Shown: one piece after another, positions 22,494-30,987 of the stretch | Numbering within the stretch: position 1 is the stretch's first letter | How the letters are laid out: each line of letters begins with the position of its first letter | Program-made: the position numbers and the translations under genes | Notes under the pieces: generated by a model | The model's input: the letters and a program-made list of their open reading frames with translations, nothing else | The model's database searches: none | What the model was told of the DNA's origin: nothing | Assembly (NCBI GenBank): GCA_026874595.1 | Contig: CM049312.1 | Coordinates: 65,814,929-65,878,928, forward strand | Reading direction: 5' to 3' | Length of the DNA stretch: 64,000 nt | From: Sipunculus nudus | Lineage: Eukaryota; Annelida; Sipuncula; Golfingiida; Sipunculidae

Positions 22494-24321
22494 CGATGTT
22501 TTCTTTAAACGAAAGAAAAACAATCCAAATAAGCTATTATTAGCGGATTGTCCTTTTTCTCTTCGTGTGTAACGTTACTCAGAACGTCCCATCCAAAGTG
22601 TTTCGCAAGCTTCTGCTACAGCACAATATGCATGGTCATAAGGAGGCTGTATATACGTGTACACTAAACAAAAAGTGCATTGGCATCCATTTGATTTCAG
22701 ATTTGAAAAAAAGAAAATAATTAAATTCAATGTCAAACTCACACCTCAGTCATCTGATATTCTCCGGTAGCTGTGCATCCAAGTGATTATCACGTTAACT
22801 GACAATTAAATGAGGTTGCTTGAAATTGATATCATTCGATGCAGATAACTTGTACATTAATATTCATGGAAAGAAATTAACCGGGCGGTGTTTGGTGTTT
22901 CTAGCTATACTTGAAATTTGCATAAATTAAAAAAAAAAAAAGGACCAGCAGGCGAGGCAGTTAGATGCTGAAAATGTTAGAAGTATATTCAAATTCTTTG
23001 ACAAATGAAGCAGTATATAGGACATAACTGGGCCGGAGCTAGAACTTTGGGGATCAATTAAGATCCGGGGCATTTCTGCGAGTTCCGAATAAAAACAAAA
23101 TGTTTAGACTGAACAATTTAGGGGGTGTATAGCCTAAAACTGACAAAATAAACGATCAAAGTAACTTAAAGAGCCTTGGTGAATGAAATCCATGTTAATA
23201 TTAAATATATTAAATGATAATTATGTCATTCATCAGTCCCTACAGGCAGGGGCACACGCGCACACAGCAGGTGTGCTCCACTTCGCCATATATCTATACC
23301 AAATCGCCAGCTTGCCCTCCGGTACATTGTGGAGATGGCCTGTTCCCTGATCTAGATTTCTCATTAATTATATAGTATTACCCCCCTGAAAACTCCAATA
23401 CCTGACCAATTTTCTTTGGGTAACTGCATTAGAATTTCAGAACCAATACTTAATTCCATGTATTCATGGTATATTTGAAAATTAAATCACCAGTGATTAC
23501 AAGAAACAATATGCGATTGTCAAAGTATAGGGTGAAATTCATGCATGGTAGTGATTTAACATTTGTTGATTACTATAAAAATACATTGAATTTCTGACCT
23601 TATCTCCGGTGTATATACTTACATCTAAATCAACTATATATTTATTTTCTGGATGAACCGAATTCCAGCTTAAGTGGTTAACAAATTAATTTAGTAAAAA
23701 TATTCTCGACTAAACATATGATCCAGTCCCTAATTTTTTAATTACTCAATCTTGACATAATTTTCCTCACATACAAGCTAAACATTTTTTATATAAGGCA
23801 GTCTTGAATTGGTATTATAGGTTTGAATGCAAACTGGTTTAGTTTAATTTTATATAGAAAAAACAAAGCACAGTGACCTAGTTTCCGGTTTGGTAGAACT
23901 TCTGTACATCGTACTGTGTGTAAAATTTCAAATCCAAAGGTAATGATGTAAAATCGTTCTTATCTAACGGGCAGACAAACTGCTGATAGGACGACTATAT
24001 ACAGTGGATCATCGCCATATATATCTTCTGAACTAAAGAAGTAATATGCAAGGCCCTCCTTTTAATTTGCAACACCAACAAATCGAAAAGTTCCATAAGC
24101 TCATTTATAAATCTCTAAATGATATATTTTAACTTTTTGTTTGGTTTTTTTTTTCTTTTATTTATTATTCTTATGGAATCAGGTTTGGTTTGGACTCTTG
24201 ACACGTATGTCCCCTGTGCTATATTGACAAAGTGGTCTTAGTTACATCCTTTGGCCCGGAAACAAGAGGGTGCTACTGCCCTCTTTGCATGAGACGGGAC
24301 AATCAACAATTTTCTCTTTAT
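21967..24321. other. AT-rich non-coding DNA with (TA)n at 22436-22491
   Basis: No supported gene. The ORF at 22323-22523 simply reads through the (TA)n tract as Tyr-Ile repeats. Confidence 0.5.
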
Positions 24322-24565
24322 CCCATCTCACACGGCAACAAACATCCAGTTCTTGACTATAATCAGAAGTCCCCTCTCACACGGCAACAAACATCCAGTT
24401 CTTGACTATAATCAGAAGTCCCCTCTCACACGGCAACAAACATCCAGTTCTTGACTATAATCAGAAGTCCCCTCTCACACGGCAACAAACATCCAGTTCT
24501 TGACTATAATCAGAAGTCCCCTCTCACACGGCAACAAACATCCAGTTCTTGACTATAATCAGAAG
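24322..24565. repeat. Perfect 49-bp minisatellite, 5 copies
   Basis: The unit is 'cccctctcacacggcaacaa' then 'acatccagttcttgactata' then 'atcagaagt', repeated five times; only the first copy's start and the last copy's end differ. Near-identity means recent expansion or strong homogenisation. There are no spacers between units, so this is not a CRISPR array. Confidence 0.95.
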
Positions 24566-25054
24566 CAAGCAGTGAACGGGTTATTTAAAGCTTGTTTCAG
24601 AGGTGAAATTAAACATTTTGAACTGTACTTGCAATCTACATCCCTGGCAGAGCTAAATAAAGCTAAAAGAGGCCGCTAATCGGCGCTATAAACAATATTT
24701 ATACAGAAATATGGTCTCTCCCTGTGAGGATATGCATGGAACCGGACGACAAAAATGGTTGAATATAAAGTTGTGTATAATTTTCCGAGATTATAGCATG
24801 TCAGTATTCGTCAGGTGGAACGAAGATGCTCAGCGGGGGGATTCGTCCGAACCCACCGAACCCCCCCCCCCCCCCCCAGCCTACGGGCCTGGAAACAACG
24901 AACTTGTCTATATGGACCAGAAACTTCCCTGACTTGTAGAAAGCTGTTGGCTGGAGACGCTGGACTCGGTCTGCTAAGTGAACCTGTCATGCGCAGTCGC
25001 GTAGTCACAAAACACGTTCTGCATAGGCTTACATGTATTGGTTAATGCCCAATG
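24566..25054. other. Flank of the DIRS element
   Basis: Contains a C-run at about 24862-24877. The ORFs here (24711-25045) run through it as polyproline or polyglycine and are not credible. The sequence just left of 25055 does not match the right terminal region of the DIRS element, which fixes the left boundary. Confidence 0.5.
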
Positions 25055-25119
25055 AAATTTAACTCTCACCCAGTCACCAGGGATTCTATGAGATATGCAT
25101 GCGCATGCGCAGACGTCAT
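25055..25119 (+). repeat. DIRS left inverted terminal repeat
   Basis: Starts 'aaatttaactctcacccagt' and runs through 'gggattctatgagatatgca' to 'gcgcatgcgcagacgtcat'. Its first 40 bases are exactly complementary to 29812-29852 (part of the ICR), and from base 4 it is homologous, inverted, to 29998-30061 of the right repeat. The ORF1 reading frame is already open from an ATG inside it (25095). Confidence 0.9.
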
Positions 25120-26840
25120 CTTGCGTTCGCTTGTCGCTTAAACAAGACGTCTTTTATACAGCAGCAATTGGTTTCATTGGAGTATCGTCAAGTGCATGTT
25201 ACTTTTGTGAATACAAAACGGAACTCTTAAGTTGTGGCAATCCGCTTGAACTTGCTGAAGTGTCAGATATGACCAGCACGGCAGGGAAGGCCGCGGAAAT
25301 GGTCGGCAGTATTCTGGCTGAGATGAGGAGACACGGAGCCCCACACTCCAGCTCCTCCAAGAAGGAACAGTCAAATGAGAGCGTGCATCATGGCCGGGGG
25401 CCGCACGACTCTCATCCAGGGTCTGGGAATGACCAGCCTGGAAATACTGGGGAAGCGTCTAGAAAGACGCAGCTGAGCCACGCAGGAGTGGATTCAGACA
25501 AAAAAGTCGATCGCCCGGGAGCCCACGAGGGTGAACAAAATGGCGACAAACCCCGGGAATTTAGGTCACCTAGCCCCCTCAGGCAGGCTGCTCGCTTACG
25601 GGAGCCAGAGAGCTTCTCCAGCCATGGGGTCAGCACGGGGGCACGGACCGCACAGTCATCTGACCGTGAGTCATGTGATCACGGAACATGTGAACACGAA
25701 GAGTCACGTGACCGGAGCGAGATCTCTGTGGTAAACAAACATGGCGGTGCACATGTGGGCCATGACAAACGACCAACGGAACTCAAGACCAAGTCCGATG
25801 TTGACGGTGAGGGATCGGAGGTTCGACAGGAGATAAGAGCTGTCGAAAAGAAGCTGTCGACAGTGACCGCTCTATTAACAGACCTAGCTTCTGTGGTAAA
25901 TGACCTGAAAGATTGTCGCCGCCGCACACAGGATGTTTGTTATGATGTGCCTGAGGCAGATGAGATGCATGAACAACACGATGTTGCTGATGCAGGCTCG
26001 TCGGAGGAAGATGAGGACAGCCTACCGGCAAAACGGATGAGAACGGAGGAACACGAGTGTTCTCCTGTACAAGGACGGAGTGGTATAGACTGCCTCGTGG
26101 ACTTAACCGCTCAGGTCAGCAAGACTGACACACGCGGACCAGCTGTGGATGGCCAGCTGGTTACACTGATAGATACGGTACTGGGAACAGGAATGCCTAA
26201 GAAATTAGTGGCTGAAAAGGCTACAATCTTCAGTCCGCCAGAGAACTCTAAGTGTTTAGGACAGGTGAAAGTAAATCAGAAACTATGGGGGAATCTGAGG
26301 ATTAATACCAGGAATCAGGACAAAAATATGCAGGGCTGGCAGACGAATTTGAGCCATGGATTGACAGCCTGTTTACAGGTGGCTGATGCATGTGTGAAAT
26401 CACTGAACACAGGTGACAGTATGATGCCACCAGGGGACATACTGGGGAACCTGATTAATGGGATGTCACTGATCGCTAATGTGGTACATGATATTTCCAT
26501 GCACCGCAGAGAACAAATCAAACCGGACTTAAACGAAAGCTATGTGTCTCTCTGCTCCAGTAGTAACCCGGTCACTAGCCAGCTTTTTGCTGATGACCTT
26601 GAGCAGCACGTCAAGGACATTGATGAGAGTATCAGGCTCACCAAAAAGACTGGCAGCAGGAGATCATCCTTTGGGAACAAGGTTAGCCCATACAAGAAGT
26701 CGCCATATGGTGGCAAAACCAGCCACAAGGGAAAGGGTCCTTTTTTAGGCTGGAACCAAGGCCAGAGGAGCCACAACTTTCCAGACAAGATGGGAAAGAA
26801 GAGCCATATGCCAGCCAAGAAGTTCCAGAACCAGCGCTAA
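25095..26840 (+). CDS. DIRS ORF1 (Gag-like protein)
   Basis: The 581-codon ORF opens at an ATG inside the terminal repeat. A second in-frame ATG at 25269 (MTSTAGKAAEMVGSILAEMR) may be the true start and gives about 523 residues. The first half is charged and low in hydrophobics (Ser/His/Arg/Glu-rich, residues 80-240), followed by a coiled-coil-like stretch ('EIRAVEKKLSTVTALLTDLA', about residue 245) and an acidic patch. Residues about 385-510 form the conserved helical core of DIRS ORF1 proteins ('KLWGNLRINTRNQDKNMQGW'). The tail is Lys/Gly/Ser-rich (residues 530-581), suitable for nucleic-acid binding. No CCHC knuckle is seen. Intact. Its end overlaps the start of the RT frame. Confidence 0.85.
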   Translation: MHAHAQTSSCVRLSLKQDVFYTAAIGFIGVSSSACYFCEYKTELLSCGNPLELAEVSDMTSTAGKAAEMVGSILAEMRRHGAPHSSSSKKEQSNESVHHGRGPHDSHPGSGNDQPGNTGEASRKTQLSHAGVDSDKKVDRPGAHEGEQNGDKPREFRSPSPLRQAARLREPESFSSHGVSTGARTAQSSDRESCDHGTCEHEESRDRSEISVVNKHGGAHVGHDKRPTELKTKSDVDGEGSEVRQEIRAVEKKLSTVTALLTDLASVVNDLKDCRRRTQDVCYDVPEADEMHEQHDVADAGSSEEDEDSLPAKRMRTEEHECSPVQGRSGIDCLVDLTAQVSKTDTRGPAVDGQLVTLIDTVLGTGMPKKLVAEKATIFSPPENSKCLGQVKVNQKLWGNLRINTRNQDKNMQGWQTNLSHGLTACLQVADACVKSLNTGDSMMPPGDILGNLINGMSLIANVVHDISMHRREQIKPDLNESYVSLCSSSNPVTSQLFADDLEQHVKDIDESIRLTKKTGSRRSSFGNKVSPYKKSPYGGKTSHKGKGPFLGWNQGQRSHNFPDKMGKKSHMPAKKFQNQR

Positions 26841-26842
26841 AT

Positions 26843-28885
26843 GTAAGCACTTGCACTTTTCATGCTGGGAACATTCAAAACTGCACACAAAATTGGCAGA
26901 AACTGACATCTGACCGTTTTATTTTAACATGTGTAAAAGGGGCTTGTCTGGATTTTGTAAATTACCGGTGCAGGTGAAAGAGCCCAAACCATTAAAATTT
27001 AAATTGGAGGAACATATTATTATTGAACAAGAAATTGATAAACTTTTGGAGAAAGGAGTTAGCATACACAGTTCTGAGGAAAAAGGTCAATATGTGTCCC
27101 CTATTTTTCTGCTACGAAATTGGGAAGTTCAGAACTATTCTTAACTTGAAAGAATTAAATACACATTTGGAATATTTACATTTTAAAATGGACACAGTTC
27201 AAACATGTATTTCTCTCATGACACAAAATTGCTTTATGGCCTCCATAGATTTACAAGATGCTTATTATTCCGTGCCGGTTGCATGTAAGTTTCAAAAATA
27301 CCTAAAGGTCAGATGGAATGGTCAACTTTTTCAGTATGTATGTCTCCCAAATGGATTGGCATGTGCTCCCCGGATTTTCACCAAACTGCTGAAACCGGTG
27401 CTGGCTCATTTAAGATTAAAAGGATTTATATCTAGTGCTTACCTTGATGATCTGTATATACAGGCTGACACTTTTACAAGTTGTCAACATAATGTAATGG
27501 AGACTGCCATATTGCTTACTGATTTAGGTTTTAAAATCAACTCGGAGAAATCACAGATGGTACCCAAACAAACTTTAGAGCATTTGGGGTTTGTATTAAA
27601 TTCCACAAACAGTTCTGTGGGCATTACAAATGGAAAACAAAAGAATCTCACAGATATGCTTGATAAAACAATCAAAGATTCTAAATGTTCTGTCAGACAA
27701 GGTGTAAAAATTATTGGTTCATTGGTAGCTGCATTACCTGGCATTCATATGGGCCAACTGCATTACAGATCGTTGGAGATTGATAAAATTAGGGCCTTAA
27801 AACATCATAAAGGTAACTTTGAAGGTTATATGGAATTTACAAATGAAGCACGGTCAGACATGAAATGGTGGAAAGGGAATTTGCATATTCCTAAAACTAT
27901 TGTTACATCCAATTTTGATTGTATTATACAGACTGATGCATCAAAGTCAGGATGGGGTGCAGTTTTAGGGAAGCTCACAGCAGGTGGCAGCTGGAATGTA
28001 ATAGAGCAAAGAGAGCATATCAATGTTTTAGAACTGAAAGCAGCAGAATTTGGGCTGTTGGCTTTTCAGGAACATTTAAAACATAAACATGTTAAGATTC
28101 TCTTAGACAACAGTACAGCTGTTGCCTATTTACAGAATATGGGGGGAACACATTCTATCAGGTGTAACAAAGTAACAATTTCAATCTGGAATTGGGCAAA
28201 CAATAACAATGTATGGCTAAGTGCAGCACACATACCAGGTGTTGACAATGGGCTAGCAGACAAAGAAAGTAGGAAGTTCAATGACGCAACTGAATGGTCT
28301 CTAGATATGGAAGTCTTTAAATGTTTGTGTAGTTTTTATGGCAGCCCAAAAAATGATTTGTTTGCATCTAGATTAAATAAGAAACTAGACAGTTTTGTAT
28401 CATGGAAACCAGACCCAGGGGCAATGGCAGTAGATGCTTTCCAGCTATCGTGGGAGAAGGAGCTAAACTATATTTTTCCTCCTTTTTCTCTTCTAAACAG
28501 GGTGCTTCAAAAAGTTCATCAGGACAAGGCCGAGGTGATCTTGATTGCCCCACTGTGGCCCACACAGAGCTGGTTTCCTGTCCTTCTGCAGTTATTGAGC
28601 AGCCAACCAATACTGTTACCACCTACAGGAAAAATTCTGAGTCTTCCGCACTTAAACCAATGCCAACAGCCTCATCCATCGGCCCAAAAAATGAAGCTGA
28701 TGGCATGCAGATTGTCGGGACAATACTGCAACAGAAGGGATTTTCAGATAAAACTAGAGAAATCATTATGTCTTCATGGAGGGACAGTACTAAAAAGCAG
28801 TATCGTACTTACATCAACAAGTTCCTTCACTTCTGTCATGAACAAAATATTGATCCCCTTCAGCCAAATTTATCTCAAGTCCTAA
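26843..28885 (+). pseudogene. DIRS reverse transcriptase/RNase H/methyltransferase-like ORF with two compensating frameshifts
   Basis: The frame opens overlapping the ORF1 end ('NCTQNWQKLTSDRFILTC', the usual DIRS RT lead). It shifts by one base near 26955-26962 and returns near 27111-27119, so about 50 codons sit in the other frame ('LPVQVKEPKPLKFKLEE'). The RT follows with 'SIDLQDAYYSVPV', 'LPNGLACAPRIFTKLL' and the catalytic 'YLDDLYIQ'. RNase H comes next ('IIQTDASKSGWGAVL', 'HINVLELKAAE', 'HIPGVDNGLADKESR'), with its Asp/Glu residues in place. The segment 'NDLFASRLNKKLDSFVSW', 'DPGAMAVDAF' and 'FPPFSLLNRVL' corresponds to the Dam-methyltransferase-like region of DIRS elements. The last ~190 nt overlap the recombinase frame and may not be meaningful protein. 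Catalytic residues look intact, so decay is recent. Confidence 0.88.
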
Positions 28886-29687
28886 ATTTTTTGTCAGTTC
28901 TTTATGAATCGGGGTGCAAGTATAGCGCTATCTGCACTGCTAGATCAGCTCTCAGTACATTTATACAATTAGATAATAATACACTTGGTAATAATAGCAT
29001 TGTTAAGAGGTTTATTAAAGGAATCTATCATAGAGTGCCAGTGTTTCCTAGATATCAAGCTACCTGGGACCCCTCCATTGTTCTTAATTTTTTTAAACAA
29101 ATGGCACCATTAAAAGATTTATCATTGAAGGACCTTACTTTTAAATTGGTTATGTTGGTGGCGCTGGTTACAGGGCAAAGAGGACAAACCCTGCAGCTCC
29201 TAGACTTGGAGGATATGTCACGGGTGGATAATGGTGTGGTATTTGCTATTAACAAACTTGTTAAACAGTCTAGACCGGCAAAACCACAACCATGTGTTAA
29301 ATTGATTTTCTATCCACATGATCAGAATCTGTGTGTTCTATCAGTATTGGCAGAATATTTGACTAGGACCAGGAACCTTAGATCTAATACATGTACACAA
29401 TTATTTATCAGTTATAACAAACCTTTTGCCCCTGTGAGCAAGGCAACTATTGCTAGATGGATAAAGTAGTTATGCACAAAGCAGGTGTAGATGTTAGTAT
29501 TTTTAAAGCTCACAGTACAAGATCTGCATCAACTAGTAAAGCTTTTGCTTGTAATGTTTCTCTGGATACTATATTAAAAACAGCAGGATGGTCAAATACC
29601 AATACGTTTGCTAAGTTTTATAGAAGGGAAACTGTAAATACAGGTATGAATGATTTTTCTGAAGCTGTGCTTCACAATGTTAATTAA
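28402..29687 (+). pseudogene. DIRS tyrosine recombinase ORF, one frameshift
   Basis: The ORF overlaps the RT ORF by about 480 nt in another frame, as is typical of DIRS elements. The recombinase proper starts near 28700: a SAM-like core-binding domain ('SWRDSTKKQYRTYINKFLHF', 'LSVLYESGCKYSAICTARSA') and then the catalytic domain. The first catalytic Arg is in 'VTGQRGQTLQLL'. After a stop at 29467-29469 the sequence resumes in another frame (from 29457) with 'HSTRSAST' (the H-x-x-R pair), 'AGWSNTNTFAKFY' with Trp, and the nucleophilic Tyr in 'KFYRRE'. A one-base deletion near 29468 explains the break. This enzyme would integrate the circular cDNA without making a target duplication. Confidence 0.88.
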
Positions 29688-29811
29688 CTTGTTTTAGTAA
29701 TGGTATATATGTAATTGATAAAATCATTCACTTGAGTGTTGCAAGTTCGGTAAGATATAATAAAGAGTTCTTCTACTGAAGGCTGTTTCTTCGTGTTCTT
29801 GACAACTTTAA

Positions 29812-29931
29812 AATCTCATAGAATCCCTGGTGACTGGGTGAGAGTTAAATTTTGAAATTTAACGAGACTTACCTGTAAGTTGAAGTTTGATTGTAATTTA
29901 ACTCTCACCTGAGTCACCTAGGGATTATATG
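29812..29931 (+). repeat. DIRS internal complementary region (ICR)
   Basis: 29812-29852 is the exact complement of the first 40 bases of the left terminal repeat. 29849-29931 is the near-exact complement of the last 82 bases of the right terminal repeat (30027-30109). The two halves meet at 'gttaaattttgaaa', where the left and right ends overlap by 3-4 bases (aaat). In DIRS-1 this arrangement templates the junction of the single-stranded circular intermediate. Being about 95 bp from its partner, the right half also forms a strong hairpin with the right repeat. Confidence 0.9.
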
Positions 29932-29997
29932 CCCACCCCGTTTTAGTAACCCACCCTTGTTATGGCTTGGTTTTCCAAGAACACTCATCTTTAAAAA

Positions 29998-30109
29998 ATG
30001 ACGTCTGCGCATGCGCATGCATATCTCATATAATCCCTAGGTGACTCAGGTGAGAGTTTAATTACAATCAAACTTCAACTTACAGGTAAGTCTCGTTTAA
30101 TTTCAAAAT
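29998..30109 (-). repeat. DIRS right inverted terminal repeat
   Basis: Read on the minus strand it begins 'attttgaaattaaacgagac', has about 45 bases without a counterpart at the left end, then matches the left repeat through 'gagatatgcatgcgcatgcg' and 'cagacgtcat'. The outer extension beyond the left repeat parallels the known asymmetry of DIRS-1 termini. Confidence 0.88.
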
Positions 30110-30114
30110 GTAAT

Positions 30115-30211
30115 GCAAGCCGTGAGGTTTGCGAGGCTTGTGTCACATGGCAGGCGAGCCGTTTAGGCTCGCTGCCATGACTGACACATCCAAGCAAATC
30201 ACATGGCTTGC
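30115..30211. repeat. Long imperfect palindrome (arms about 46 bp)
   Basis: The left arm 'gcaagccgtgaggtttgcga'...'catggcaggcgagcc' pairs with the right arm '...ggctcgctgccatg'...'aagcaaatcacatggcttgc' around a 5-base centre (gttta). A few bulges interrupt it. It starts six bases beyond the DIRS right end and is not part of that element's known structure. It could be a MITE remnant, a hairpin RNA source or part of the insertion site. Confidence 0.7.
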
Positions 30212-30937
30212 TTTTCCTTTGGGCTATAACTGATTTATCCCGCATGCCCCGCCTCCTTTGTCGAAGGTCACGCGTGTCATTTTTTTTTTGGCTACCCACC
30301 AGTTCTTTGCCAAATTTGGAAAGTCGCCATGCAACTTCACTTGCATGGTCACATTTCAAGACCCTGTGATGCAAGCAGATTTGAACGTACAGTTAGAACA
30401 GGGGAAAATACGCCGCATGTGGGACAACACAGCGATATCACAGTAACCTGACAAAGCCGACCTCAGCCTGTGAGATCACGGTGACGTAATGATGATCTCG
30501 CGTTTTTTTAGTATCATTCACAAGAGGTCGCAGTGATGTCAGGGAGATTTCACGTATTTGTTCATCATTTGTATGAGGGAGAAATGAGGTCACAGTGATA
30601 TATCATGATATCATGTGTTGACATGGTAGGATCGGGACTCTCTGGTACTCTAAATTTTATTTATTATATTGTGCTATTGTATTGATTCACTGTTATACTG
30701 TTGTTATACTGTAGTTTTGTCGATTGATTTAGTGTATTGTAATGTAAGGATTGTTTTAAGAATAAATTATTATCATTTGTTAACAAAAAAACACTGACTT
30801 CTAAGTTATTCATTCACCTGGACATTTAACGCTGCCAAGTGTTACAGAATCTGACTTTTATTTAACTCCGTAACAAAATTTATACTCATCACGACCACGT
30901 GATCTGTTGTCATTAGGTTCCATAACAATATATACTA

Positions 30938-30938
<1 letters not shown>
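30212..30938. other. Non-coding DNA with dispersed repeat at 30425-30645
   Basis: 30425-30645 resembles 19365-19512 ('cagcgatatcacagtaacct', 'gaggtcacagtgatatatca', 'catgtgttgacatgg') and has short inverted TGATATCACAG words. No gene is supported. Confidence 0.4.

Positions 30939-30986
<48 letters not shown>
30939..30986. repeat. (TA)n microsatellite
   Basis: About 24 TA dinucleotides in a row. Confidence 0.95.

Positions 30987-30987
<1 letters not shown>

Larger units (their letters stand above)
25055..30109 (+). mobile_element. DIRS-type tyrosine-recombinase retrotransposon, about 5.05 kb, near full length
   Basis: All hallmark parts are present in order: left inverted terminal repeat (25055-25119), ORF1 (25095-26840), RT/RNase H ORF (about 26843-28885), overlapping tyrosine recombinase ORF (28402-29687), internal complementary region (29812-29931) and right inverted repeat (29998-30109). 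The two terminal repeats are inverted, and the right one is longer by about 45 bp at its outer edge. The ICR contains, side by side, perfect or near-perfect complements of the two outer ends, as needed to template a circular DNA intermediate. No target duplication is expected or seen for recombinase integration. Frameshifts (two in RT, one in the recombinase) make this copy non-autonomous. Inverted rather than split repeats, plus RNase H and recombinase, favour the DIRS group over Ngaro. Confidence 0.9.

Noticed and set aside
24322-24565. CRISPR-like direct repeats
   Set aside because: The 49-bp units are contiguous with no variable spacers, and the genome is eukaryotic; it is a minisatellite.
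25174-27144. Minus-strand and off-frame ORFs inside the DIRS ORF1/RT
   Set aside because: They overlap well-supported plus-strand coding sequence and show no domain. The exception, 26929-27144, is the frame-shifted piece of the RT and is described there.
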